Shown here: positions 24,058-32,399 of the stretch, piece after piece
How the letters are laid out: every line of letters starts with the position of its first letter
Position numbering within the stretch: the stretch's first letter is position 1
NCBI GenBank assembly: GCA_949296855.1
Contig: CASFRN010000054.1
Location: 1-37,706, forward strand
Direction: 5' to 3'
DNA length: 37,706 bases
Origin: an uncultured Bacteroides sp.
GTDB taxonomy: Bacteria > Bacteroidota > Bacteroidia > Bacteroidales > Bacteroidaceae
Notes under the pieces: model-generated
Database searches by the model: none
What the model was told of the DNA's origin: nothing
Seen by the model: only the letters and a program-made list of their open reading frames with translations
Made by a program: the position numbers and the translations under genes

Positions 24058-24169
24058 AGCAGTTTAGCCTCAAAAAAATCCCAAACTATTACAACACGTT
24101 TTACAGCCTGTTCCCTGAAAGCTTTCCGTAGGAATTCATTTACATATAGAACAAAACTGATTGCGAAAA

Positions 24170-24299
24170 ATGAAAAGGAACACATAGACACAGAGGCACA
24201 GAGCTTTATTTTAGAGATGGCAAAGTTCACCAGTTCTGTGAGCTTTGCCATCTTTATAATAATTTCTCTGCGCCTCTGCATCTCTGCGCCAGCCTTTCC
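24170..24299. repeat. Dispersed ACACAGA-type repeat with an inner perfect stem
   Basis: GGAACACATAGACACAGAGG on the left pairs imperfectly with CTCTGCGCCTCTGCATCTCT on the right. Inside, AGATGGCAAAG (24215-24225) and CTTTGCCATCT (24243-24253) pair perfectly over 11 bases. It shares GAACACATAGACAC with the repeat at 6914-6992. A minus-strand frame of 79 codons here merely translates the repeat. The rest of the gap from 23894 to 24310 shows no gene. Confidence 0.75.
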
Positions 24300-24310
24300 G
24301 CATCAAGGAA

Positions 24311-24688
24311 TCAGAAAGGCAGGTCGTCTTTTTCATCTGTAGCGGCAAAGTCCACCGGAGCGGCAGGAGCTGCGCCTACAGGCGGGAACGGAGCTTCGGG
24401 AGCCGCCGGTTGAGCAGCACCTACACGGTCTACCTTCCATGCACGGATACTATTAAACCAACGTCCTTGCCACTCGCGCGCGTCAATATCAAATGACACA
24501 TTCAATTCTTCGCCTACCTGAATATTAAACTGCTGTATTTTATCAGCACCAAACACATCGAAACACATACGGCGCGGATATTGGTCGTGTGTTTCAATCA
24601 CATATTCCTGCACCGTCCACTCATTTCCATTTCTTGATGTACCGCTCTTCGGTGGAAGAACGGCGATCACTTTTCCTGCTAATTCCAT
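24311..24688 (-). CDS. DUF3127 protein with an SSB-like C-terminal tip
   Basis: A 125-residue protein. Residues 1 to about 88 (MELAGKVIAVLPPKSGTSRN, then QEYVIETHDQYPRRMCFDVF and DIDAREWQGRWFNSIRAWKV) fit the DUF3127 family, an OB-fold-like domain of Bacteroidota. A Pro/Ala-rich linker (about 90-113) leads to the acidic tip TDEKDDLPF. That tip closely resembles the C-terminal peptide of single-strand binding protein (DDDIPF in E. coli), which recruits repair and replication partners. The gene diverges from dnaN. I infer a single-strand DNA-binding or SSB-partner role; the family has no established function known to me. Confidence 0.85.
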   Translation of the reverse strand: MELAGKVIAVLPPKSGTSRNGNEWTVQEYVIETHDQYPRRMCFDVFGADKIQQFNIQVGEELNVSFDIDAREWQGRWFNSIRAWKVDRVGAAQPAAPEAPFPPVGAAPAAPVDFAATDEKDDLPF

Positions 24689-24791
24689 AATCTATATCAC
24701 ATCTATTAAAATTGGGTACGAAAATACGTTTTTCTACAGAAGTAAACTAATTTTTTCGCTTCTTTTTGCGATTTGTACGCAATCTTTTTCG

Positions 24792-24799
24792 TACCTTTG
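24792..24799 (+). promoter_or_regulatory. -7 promoter element for dnaN
   Basis: TACCTTTG is an exact TAnnTTTG match, about 104 bases before the dnaN ATG. TTTG occurs upstream at 24772-24775 (16-base spacing) and 24765-24768 (23-base spacing), neither at the ideal distance. Confidence 0.55.
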
Positions 24800-24902
24800 G
24801 CATTGCTTAAAAAAATAAGCCAACCCGACGGGAATCAATTGCATAACAAACATACCATAGCTACTTATTATAACGCAAAAAATAAAAAAAAGATATACGA
24901 AT

Positions 24903-26027
24903 ATGAAATTTATAGTTTCAAGCACAAGCCTATTCAGCCATTTACAGGCCATCAGCCGCGTTATCAACTCGAAAAACTCATTACCTATTCTAGACTGTTT
25001 CCTGATTGAACTGCAAGACGGAACACTCCAAATGACCGCTTCCGACAATGAAACCACCTTATCGACTTCCATCGAAGTCAACGAATTTGACGGAGACGGA
25101 CGCTTCGCCGTGTCGTCGCGCACGCTGCTGGAAGCTTTGAAAGAGATACCGGAACAACCGCTCTCCTTCCTGATAAATCCTGAAAACCTGGAAATCACCG
25201 TACAATACCAGAACGGGAAATACAGCCTGATGGGGCAAAATGCCGACGAATATCCGAAGCCTCAGGATTTAGGCGCCAACGCCGTGCAGCTAACCATCCC
25301 TGCCAACGTGCTGACCGACGGAGTGAACCGATGCATCTTTGCCACCGCCGATGACGAACTGCGCCCGGTAATGAACGGAATTTATTTCGATATCACCCCT
25401 GAAGACATCACCTTGGTGGCATCAGACGGGCATAAATTGGTGCGCAACAAAACCTACGAAGCACACGGCTCGGAAAAGGCAGCCTTCATTCTTCCCAAGA
25501 AACCTGCCAACCTGCTGAAGAATCTTTTGATAAAAGAACAAGGCGATGTACAAATCGGATTTGACGACCGCAACGCCATGTTCACCTTAGAAAACTATCA
25601 AATGGTGTGCCGGCTGATAGAAGGACGTTACCCCAACTACAACTCGGTCATCCCGCAAAACAACCCGCATAAAGCCATTATCGACCGCACCGCGCTTATC
25701 AGCGCACTGCGCCGCGTATCGGTATTCTCGTCACAGGCCAGCAGCCTCATCAAGCTCAACCTCATGGAGAACCAAATAAACATCTCGGCACAAGACATCG
25801 ATTTCTCTACTTCAGCTGAAGAAATGTTAATGTGCCAATACGACGGGAAACCGATGAGCATCGGCTTTAAATCATCGTTCTTGATTGATATTCTAAACAA
25901 CATACCCTCAACCAATGTCATCGTTGAGTTAGCAGACCCTTCACGTGCAGGGGTTATAGTCCCCGAAGAGCAAGGTGAAAACGAAGACTTGCTGATGCTG
26001 CTGATGCCGATGATGCTGAACGACTAA
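24903..26027 (+). CDS. dnaN: DNA polymerase III beta subunit (sliding clamp)
   Basis: A 374-residue beta clamp of three similar domains (about 1-120, 128-250 and 255-374). The family pattern is clear: MKFIVSSTSLFSHLQAISRV at the start, LPILDCFLIELQDGTL, then ITLVASDGHKLVRNKT, LIEGRYPNYNSVIP, and LLMPMML near the C-terminus, which forms part of the partner-binding pocket. It encircles DNA as a dimer and tethers polymerase III and many repair proteins. dnaA is not nearby, as usual in Bacteroides. The exonuclease gene follows 25 bases later. Confidence 0.97.
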   Translation: MKFIVSSTSLFSHLQAISRVINSKNSLPILDCFLIELQDGTLQMTASDNETTLSTSIEVNEFDGDGRFAVSSRTLLEALKEIPEQPLSFLINPENLEITVQYQNGKYSLMGQNADEYPKPQDLGANAVQLTIPANVLTDGVNRCIFATADDELRPVMNGIYFDITPEDITLVASDGHKLVRNKTYEAHGSEKAAFILPKKPANLLKNLLIKEQGDVQIGFDDRNAMFTLENYQMVCRLIEGRYPNYNSVIPQNNPHKAIIDRTALISALRRVSVFSSQASSLIKLNLMENQINISAQDIDFSTSAEEMLMCQYDGKPMSIGFKSSFLIDILNNIPSTNVIVELADPSRAGVIVPEEQGENEDLLMLLMPMMLND

Positions 26028-26052
26028 CCAATTATTAAAAAAATCAAGCTGC

Positions 26053-26832
26053 ATGAAACTGAATCTGAAGAACCCGGTTGTATTTTTCGACTTGGAGACA
26101 ACCGGAACCAATATCAACAGTGACCGTATCGTAGAAATATGTTATCTGAAAGTGTATCCCAACGGAAACGAGGAAAGCAAGACCATGCGTATCAACCCCG
26201 AGATGCATATACCCGAAACCTCTACCGCCATACACGGCATACACGATGAAGACGTAGCAGACTGCCCCACTTTTAAACAGATAGCAAAAGAGTTGGCACG
26301 CGCTATTGAAGGCTCCGACATCGCCGGATTCAACTCCAACCGTTTCGATGTGCCGGTATTGGTAGAAGAGTTTTTACGTGCGGGAATCGATATCGACCTG
26401 AGCCGACGCAAATTCATCGACGTGCAGGTGATATACCACAAATTAGAACAGCGCACCCTTTCGGCCGCCTACAAATTCTATTGCGGAAAGAACCTGGAAG
26501 ACGCACATACCGCCGAAGCCGACACACGGGCAACTTACGAAGTGCTGAAAGCCCAACTAGACCGCTATCCGGACGTGTTGCAAAACGATGTAGCTTTCCT
26601 CTCGGAATATTCTACATACAGCAAAAACGCAGACTTTGCGGGACGCATCATTTACGATGACAAAGGCGTAGAGGTATTCAATTTCGGCAAATACAAAGGG
26701 ATGCCCGTAGCGGAGGTGCTGAAAAAAGATACCGGGTATTTCGGCTGGATCATGAACGGCGACTTCACCCTAAACACAAAGAATGTACTGACTAAAATAA
26801 AACTTCGCGAAAGCGGACTGGTAAGCAAATAA
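26053..26832 (+). CDS. DnaQ-like 3'-5' exonuclease (DEDDh) with a C-terminal ExoX-type domain
   Basis: A 259-residue protein. The exonuclease domain (about 1-175) has the DEDDh set: Asp13 and Glu15 (FFDLETTGTN), Asp99 (NSNRFDVPVL), His152 and Asp157 (AHTAEADTRATYEVL). The C-terminal part (VFNFGKYKGMPVAEVLKKD, then GYFGWIMNGDF) resembles the small domain found after ExoX-type exonucleases. It could be the proofreading epsilon subunit or a separate repair exonuclease; adjacency to dnaN favours a replication or repair role. I leave the symbol blank because epsilon and ExoX-like proteins cannot be separated here. Confidence 0.88.
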   Translation: MKLNLKNPVVFFDLETTGTNINSDRIVEICYLKVYPNGNEESKTMRINPEMHIPETSTAIHGIHDEDVADCPTFKQIAKELARAIEGSDIAGFNSNRFDVPVLVEEFLRAGIDIDLSRRKFIDVQVIYHKLEQRTLSAAYKFYCGKNLEDAHTAEADTRATYEVLKAQLDRYPDVLQNDVAFLSEYSTYSKNADFAGRIIYDDKGVEVFNFGKYKGMPVAEVLKKDTGYFGWIMNGDFTLNTKNVLTKIKLRESGLVSK

Positions 26833-26875
26833 CAAAAAAACAAGGCGATAAGAGGCATCCTAATCAACAACACGA

Positions 26876-28078
26876 ATGAATATGAAAGGCAAGAAAATCG
26901 TATTGGGCATAACGGGAAGCATCGCCGCCTACAAGGCGGCGGTACTCACCCGTGCACTGATAAAGAAAGGAGCGGAAGTGCAGATAGTCATCACCCCCGC
27001 TGGAAAAGAATTCATCACTCCGATTACGTTATCGGCACTGACAAGCAAGCCGGTAATCAGCGAATTCTTCGCACAAAGAGACGGCACATGGCATAGCCAC
27101 GTTGACCTCGGACTGTGGGCAGACGCCATGCTTATCGCCCCCGCCACCGCTTCCACCATCGGCAAGATGGCACACGGCATAGCCGACAATATGCTGGTCA
27201 CGACCTACCTGTCGATGAAAGCGCCCGTATTCATCGCCCCCGCCATGGACTTGGATATGTTCGCTCATCCCGCCACCCAACAGAATCTGGACATCCTACG
27301 CTCATACGGAAACCATATCATCGAACCCGCTTCAGGCGAACTGGCAAGCCATTTAGTAGGCAAAGGACGTATGGAAGAACCGGAAAAGATAGTCGAAGCA
27401 TTAGAAGCCTTCTTCACCCAAGCGCAAGACCTGAAAAGCAAGAAGATACTGATAACAGCAGGACCCACTTATGAGAAAATAGACTCAGTACGCTTCATCG
27501 GCAATTATTCTTCAGGAAAAATGGGATACGCCTTGGCCGAAGACTGCGCCCGACGGGGGGCTGACGTAACCTTGATAAGCGGTCCGGTCAACCTCAAGAC
27601 GCAACACCCTTCCATCCGACGCATTGATGTGGAAAGCGCGGACGAAATGTATCAGGAAGCCGTCAGGATTTATCCTGAAACGGACGTAGGCATCCTGTGT
27701 GCCGCCGTAGCCGACTTCACCCCCGAAACCGTCGCGCCTTATAAAATCAAACGGGAAAAAGAAGACTTGACTGTCCGCCTAAAACCTACACAAGACATTG
27801 CTTCCGCTTTGGGAAAGATGAAACGTCCCTGCCAACGCTTGGTGGGATTCGCTTTGGAAACCAACAACGAACTGGCACACGCCCAAGAGAAACGGAAACG
27901 GAAAAACTTCGACTTCATCGTGCTGAACTCGTTGAACGATAAAGGTGCCGGATTCCGTCATGACACAAACAAAATAACCATTGTAGACGAAACCGGATGT
28001 ACACCCTATCCGTTGAAAGACAAAAAAGAAGTGGCATCCGACATCATCGACAAACTGGTGTCCATACTGAATAAATGA
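26876..28078 (+). CDS. coaBC: Bifunctional phosphopantothenoylcysteine decarboxylase / phosphopantothenate-cysteine ligase
   Basis: A 400-residue enzyme for two steps of coenzyme A synthesis. The N-terminal CoaC flavoprotein (about 1-185) has GITGSIAAYKAAVL, the active-site His in TWHSHVDLGLWAD, and APATASTIGKMAHGIADNML with a later APAMDLDM. The C-terminal CoaB (about 190-400) has ITAGPTYEKIDSVRFIGNYS followed by SGKMGYALAEDCARRGADV and the KIKREKEDLTVRL lysine motif. ATG at 26882 (two codons later) is an equally plausible start. It lies 43 bases after the exonuclease and 10 before recN, a grouping often seen in Bacteroidota. Confidence 0.95.
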   Translation: MNMKGKKIVLGITGSIAAYKAAVLTRALIKKGAEVQIVITPAGKEFITPITLSALTSKPVISEFFAQRDGTWHSHVDLGLWADAMLIAPATASTIGKMAHGIADNMLVTTYLSMKAPVFIAPAMDLDMFAHPATQQNLDILRSYGNHIIEPASGELASHLVGKGRMEEPEKIVEALEAFFTQAQDLKSKKILITAGPTYEKIDSVRFIGNYSSGKMGYALAEDCARRGADVTLISGPVNLKTQHPSIRRIDVESADEMYQEAVRIYPETDVGILCAAVADFTPETVAPYKIKREKEDLTVRLKPTQDIASALGKMKRPCQRLVGFALETNNELAHAQEKRKRKNFDFIVLNSLNDKGAGFRHDTNKITIVDETGCTPYPLKDKKEVASDIIDKLVSILNK

Positions 28079-28088
28079 AAACAAACGT

Positions 28089-29753
28089 ATGCTGCAGTCT
28101 ATCCACATACAAAATTATGCCCTAATCGATAAGTTAGACATTGACTTCACACCGGGATTCTCGGTTATCACCGGCGAAACCGGCGCGGGAAAATCCATCA
28201 TTTTAGGAGCCATCGGGTTGTTGCTGGGGCAACGTGCCGATGCGAAAGCCATTAAGAACGGAGCCACCAAAAGCATCGTGGAAGCACAATTCCGCATCGC
28301 GTCATACGGATTGGAAGCATTCTTTGCAGAACTCGATTTAGAATACGATCCAGAAGAATGCATCCTGCGCCGTGAAGTGTCCGCCAACGGAAAAAGCCGT
28401 GCCTTTATCAACGACACTCCTGCTTCGTTGGCGCAAATGAAAGCCTTGGGAGAAAAACTGATAGACATACACAGCCAACATCAGAACCTGCTCCTGAACA
28501 AAGAAGGATTCCAACTGAATGTCCTTGACATACTGGCGCAAGACGAAAAACAGCTTACGACATACAAACAAACCTACCTCCGGTACAAGGAAACATGCCG
28601 CAAACTGGACACACTGACAGAACAAGCGGAAAAAAGCCGGCAAGACGAAGACTACCTGCGTTTCCAATTAGAGCAGTTAGAAGGAGCCAACCTGCGACCG
28701 GACGAACAGGCCGAATTAGAGCAAGAATCAGAGACACTGAGCCATGCGGAAGAAATCAAGGCAGGACTCTATAAAGCGGAACAACTGATTGACGGGACGG
28801 ATATGAACGGCACCCTTCAGCTTACTAAAGAATGCATACAGACACTACAAGGCATTTCAAACGTCTATCCATCCGCCTCCGAATGGACAGGACGTCTGCA
28901 AAGTTGCTATATCGAACTGAAAGACATCGCCCACGACCTTTCTTCAGCCAAAGAGGAGACCGAGTTCAACCCCGAACGGCTGGACTACGTGAACGAAAGG
29001 CTTAACCTGATTTACAACCTGCAGCAAAAACACCGGGCGGATACCATAGAAGAGCTTCTCCTGCTGGCAGACGAATGCCGACAGAAGCTGAACGACATTT
29101 CTTCATTCGATGAACGGATAGCCGAACTGCGCGGACAAAAGGAAATCATATATAATAAGGTAATGGAGCAAGCTCAAGACTTGACCCAACTTCGCACAGA
29201 AGCGGCACGCCATATTGAAGAGCAGATGAAAACGCTTCTGTATCCATTGGGAATGCCCAACGCGCGTTTTGCCGTAGAACTGGCCTCACGTAAAGAACCG
29301 GACATCAACGGAATAGACAACGTGACTTTCCTGTTTTCAGCCAATAAGAACGGAACACTGCAAAACGTGGCATCCGTAGCATCGGGGGGAGAAATAGCAC
29401 GTGTCATGCTCTCACTCAAGGCAATGATAGCCGGAGCGGTGAAGCTCCCCACCATCATATTCGACGAGATAGATACAGGCGTATCCGGCTCGATAGCCGA
29501 AAAAATGGCACTTATCATGCGCGACATGGGACGCCAGAACCGGCAAGTCATCAGCATCACCCACCTGCCTCAAATCGCTGCACGAGGCATTACGCACTAC
29601 AAAGTGTATAAAAAAGACAACGAGTCGGGCACAAGCAGCTACATCCGCCGGCTTACCCCGGAGGAGCGGGTAGAAGAAATAGCGCACATGCTAAGCGGAA
29701 GTACATTGACCGAAGCCGCATTAAATAATGCGCGGGCATTAATCGATATGTAA
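28089..29753 (+). CDS. recN: DNA repair protein RecN
   Basis: A 554-residue SMC-like ATPase for double-strand break repair. The N-terminal half-ATPase has Walker A ITGETGAGKSIILGAIGLLL at about residues 27-46. A central helical region (about 150-360) should form the short coiled coil (EQAEKSRQDEDYLRFQLEQL and so on). The C-terminal half has signature SVASGGEIARVMLSLKAM, Walker B TIIFDEIDTGVSG, and SITHLPQIAARG. Length is normal for the family. It starts 10 bases after coaBC and is likely co-transcribed. Confidence 0.96.
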   Translation: MLQSIHIQNYALIDKLDIDFTPGFSVITGETGAGKSIILGAIGLLLGQRADAKAIKNGATKSIVEAQFRIASYGLEAFFAELDLEYDPEECILRREVSANGKSRAFINDTPASLAQMKALGEKLIDIHSQHQNLLLNKEGFQLNVLDILAQDEKQLTTYKQTYLRYKETCRKLDTLTEQAEKSRQDEDYLRFQLEQLEGANLRPDEQAELEQESETLSHAEEIKAGLYKAEQLIDGTDMNGTLQLTKECIQTLQGISNVYPSASEWTGRLQSCYIELKDIAHDLSSAKEETEFNPERLDYVNERLNLIYNLQQKHRADTIEELLLLADECRQKLNDISSFDERIAELRGQKEIIYNKVMEQAQDLTQLRTEAARHIEEQMKTLLYPLGMPNARFAVELASRKEPDINGIDNVTFLFSANKNGTLQNVASVASGGEIARVMLSLKAMIAGAVKLPTIIFDEIDTGVSGSIAEKMALIMRDMGRQNRQVISITHLPQIAARGITHYKVYKKDNESGTSSYIRRLTPEERVEEIAHMLSGSTLTEAALNNARALIDM

Positions 29754-29799
29754 ATTTTAATCAAAACCTAAGAACAGAAACAGTAAGAACCAAATACGT

Positions 29800-30555
29800 A
29801 TGATAGAAAAAAACGAAATGATATTCGGCGTCAGAGCGGTCATCGAAGCTATTCAAGCCGGAAAAGAGATTGACAAAATATTGATAAAGAAAGACATCCA
29901 AAGCGACTTGGCAAGGGATTTGTTCGCGATACTCAAACAAACCTCTATCCCGGTACAGCGTGTGCCCGTAGAACGCATTGACCGCATCACACGGAAAAAC
30001 CATCAAGGGGTAGTGGCATTCATCTCTCCCGTCACCTATCAACGCACAGAAGACTTGGTACCTTTTCTCTTCGAACAAGGCAAGAATCCATTGTTTATCA
30101 TGCTCGACGGAATAACCGATGTACGCAACTTCGGCGCCATCGCCCGCACTTGTGAATGTGCCGGAGTAGATGCCATCATCATCCCTTCGAAAAACAGTGT
30201 AAGTGTAAACGCCGACGCTGTCAAGACTTCGGCAGGAGCTTTACTCACCCTTCCGGTATGCCGGGAACACAACCTCACCCAAACGCTCCGCTTCTTAAAG
30301 AATAGCGGATTCAAAATCGTAGCAGCTACCGAAAAAGGAGATTATGATTACACCAAAGCCGACTTCTGTTCGCCTACCTGCCTCATCATGGGCGCCGAAG
30401 ACAAAGGGGTGTCTTACGACAATCTCGCCTTATGCGACGAATGGGTGAAAATCCCGCTTTTCGGCTCCATCGAATCGCTAAACGTTTCGGTAGCGGCAGG
30501 CATCCTGATTTACAAAGCCATCGAACAACGCGGATTCTCCGATAAACAAGAATAA
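29800..30555 (+). CDS. rlmB: 23S rRNA (guanosine(2251)-2'-O)-methyltransferase
   Basis: A 251-residue SpoU/TrmH-class methyltransferase with a trefoil knot. The N-terminal substrate-binding domain (IFGVRAVIEAIQAGKEIDKI) spans about 1-85. The knot domain carries the three SpoU motifs: ITDVRNFGAIARTCECAG (motif 1), IMGAEDKGVS (motif 2) and IPLFGSIESLNVSVAAGILI (motif 3). Homology to RlmB is strong; a TrmH-type tRNA target is the alternative. It is 46 bases after recN. Confidence 0.88.
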   Translation: MIEKNEMIFGVRAVIEAIQAGKEIDKILIKKDIQSDLARDLFAILKQTSIPVQRVPVERIDRITRKNHQGVVAFISPVTYQRTEDLVPFLFEQGKNPLFIMLDGITDVRNFGAIARTCECAGVDAIIIPSKNSVSVNADAVKTSAGALLTLPVCREHNLTQTLRFLKNSGFKIVAATEKGDYDYTKADFCSPTCLIMGAEDKGVSYDNLALCDEWVKIPLFGSIESLNVSVAAGILIYKAIEQRGFSDKQE

Positions 30556-30611
30556 AAAACAACCCATATAAACCCACCAACTTAATAACCTTCATTTTTA
30601 AGTTTAAACAC

Positions 30612-32309
30612 ATGAAAAAAACGATAGCTATCTTATTATGCGTAATGCCTTTTTCTGTCTTGTTGGCACAAGAATTGCCTAAATGGGCAGACAAAGCACG
30701 AAAAGCGGTATTTTCCGTCATCACTTACAACAAAGACAACGGAATCTTGAATACAGGAAACGGATTCTACATCGACGAAACAGGGACAGGAGTTTCCGAT
30801 TACTCCCTCTTCAAGGGAGCCGAACGTGCGGTGATTGTCACCGCCGACGGTAAAGAATTGCCCGTAAAATACATGATGGGAGCCAACGACATGTATGATG
30901 TAGTGAAGTTCAAAACCGAATTCGACAAGAAAGCCGAAGCACTGCAACCCGCTCCGGCGGCTTCAGCCATAGGGCAAACGGTCTATTTAGTTCCTTATTC
31001 CACCCAAAAGGCTTCTGCCGGCCAGTTAGGAACCGTAGCCAAGGTAGATACTATCGGTGACAACCAATTCTATTACACCCTGAACATGCAAACCACCGAC
31101 AAAACCGTAAGTTGCCCCCTTATGAATGCCGAGGGACAAGTAGTAGGCATGATGCAAAAGAGCAATGATCCGGAAAGCAAGGAAAGTTACGCCATCGGAA
31201 TCCGTTACCTGACCGACCTCAACATCACAGCCTTATCGGTCAACGACCTTGCCCTCAACTCCATCGGCATCAAAAAAGGATTGCCCGAAGACGAGTCACA
31301 GGCACTGGTCTACCTCTATATGGCATCAAGCACCTACGATACCAATCGATACCTGGAGTTACTGAACGACTTCATCGCCGCCTATCCGAACAATATGGAA
31401 GGATACTTGCGCCGCGCCACGTACAACATCAACATCGGAGACGACGCACATTATGCATCTGCTGCCGAAGACTTGAAAAAGGTAATGGACGTGGCAGAGA
31501 AAAAAGAAGAAGCCCACTACGAAATAGCCAAACTGATTTATTCGTATCAGCTGAACATAGGCGACAAGAAAGCCTATGCCGACTGGACGTTCGACTATGC
31601 TTTAAACGAAATTAACCAGGCTTTAAACATCGCTCAAGAACCGATTTACTATCAGTTACAAGGAGACATCTATTTCGCCATGCAGAAATTCGGCGAAGCT
31701 TTTACCGCTTACGACACCGTAAACAAAAGTGCCTTAGCTTCTGCCGCCTCCTTCTATTCCGCAGCCAAAGCCAAAGAACTCACAGAAGGTGCCGACAAGA
31801 AAGAAGTAGTTGCGCTTATGGACAGTGCCGTAGCCCGCTACGCCAAACCTTACGGAAAAGATGCAGCACCTTACCTATATGAACGCGCCCGCATCAAAGC
31901 CGACATGGAAGATTACCGCGGCGCAGTAATCGACTATAATGAGTTCTACGATGCCATGCTGGGACAAACCTCTGCCGAATTTCATCTGATCCGTTCGCAA
32001 GCCGAACTGAAATGCCGGATGTACCAGCAAGCCATCGATGATATCAATAAAGCCGTCGAACTTGACCCCAACAACGTGACCTACTGGATAGAGAAAGGAG
32101 GCACACACCTGCGTGTCAATCAAATAGACGAAGCGATAAAAGCATTGGAAAAAGCCATCACGGTCGACCCCGAAAACGCTCCGGCATACCGCATGTTGGG
32201 CTATGCGCAAATTCAAAACAAAGAAAAAGAGAAAGGAATCACCAATTTACAGAAAGCCGTCGATTTAGGAGACGAGGTGGCAGACGGACTTCTGCAAAAG
32301 TACAAATAG
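30612..32309 (+). CDS. Secreted TPR protein with a degenerate trypsin-like domain
   Basis: A 565-residue protein with a signal peptide (1-20, MKKTIAILLCVMPFSVLLAQ). Residues about 30-205 look like a trypsin/HtrA-type fold: GNGFYIDETGTGVSDYSLFK resembles the usual GSGFxIxxxGxVVTNxHV, but Ser65 stands where the catalytic His should be. Asp96 is kept, and GNSGGPL is replaced by KTVSCPL, so Val166 aligns with the catalytic Ser. Activity is thus unlikely. From about 230 to the end there are several tetratricopeptide repeats, clearest at about 455-560 (YQQAIDDINKAVELDPNN, then IDEAIKALEKAITVDPENAP). I infer an exported scaffold or binding protein in the envelope; partners are unknown. Confidence 0.78.
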   Translation: MKKTIAILLCVMPFSVLLAQELPKWADKARKAVFSVITYNKDNGILNTGNGFYIDETGTGVSDYSLFKGAERAVIVTADGKELPVKYMMGANDMYDVVKFKTEFDKKAEALQPAPAASAIGQTVYLVPYSTQKASAGQLGTVAKVDTIGDNQFYYTLNMQTTDKTVSCPLMNAEGQVVGMMQKSNDPESKESYAIGIRYLTDLNITALSVNDLALNSIGIKKGLPEDESQALVYLYMASSTYDTNRYLELLNDFIAAYPNNMEGYLRRATYNINIGDDAHYASAAEDLKKVMDVAEKKEEAHYEIAKLIYSYQLNIGDKKAYADWTFDYALNEINQALNIAQEPIYYQLQGDIYFAMQKFGEAFTAYDTVNKSALASAASFYSAAKAKELTEGADKKEVVALMDSAVARYAKPYGKDAAPYLYERARIKADMEDYRGAVIDYNEFYDAMLGQTSAEFHLIRSQAELKCRMYQQAIDDINKAVELDPNNVTYWIEKGGTHLRVNQIDEAIKALEKAITVDPENAPAYRMLGYAQIQNKEKEKGITNLQKAVDLGDEVADGLLQKYK

Positions 32310-32318
32310 CAAATGAAT

Positions 32319-32381
32319 AATTAAGAATGAAGAATGAGGAACAAAGAATAAGCGAGTGTTTATAATTCTTCATTCTTAATT
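32319..32381. repeat. AT-rich hairpin repeat between the TPR gene and rnz
   Basis: AATTAAGAATGAAGAAT (32319-32335) pairs with ATTCTTCATTCTTAATT (32365-32381) perfectly over 17 bases. It fills most of the 90-base gap and has no T run, so it may separate the two messages by processing. Confidence 0.75.
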
Positions 32382-32399
32382 TACCCCAATCTTTATTCC

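Noticed and set aside
24042..24281. 79-codon minus-strand open frame in a gene-free gap
   Set aside because: Most of it translates the dispersed ACACAGA repeat and the iteron-like repeat; no promoter or domain is seen.
24700..24900. Replication origin next to dnaN
   Set aside because: dnaN is often near oriC in other phyla, but no DnaA box cluster or dnaA gene is seen here, and Bacteroides keeps dnaN apart from dnaA.
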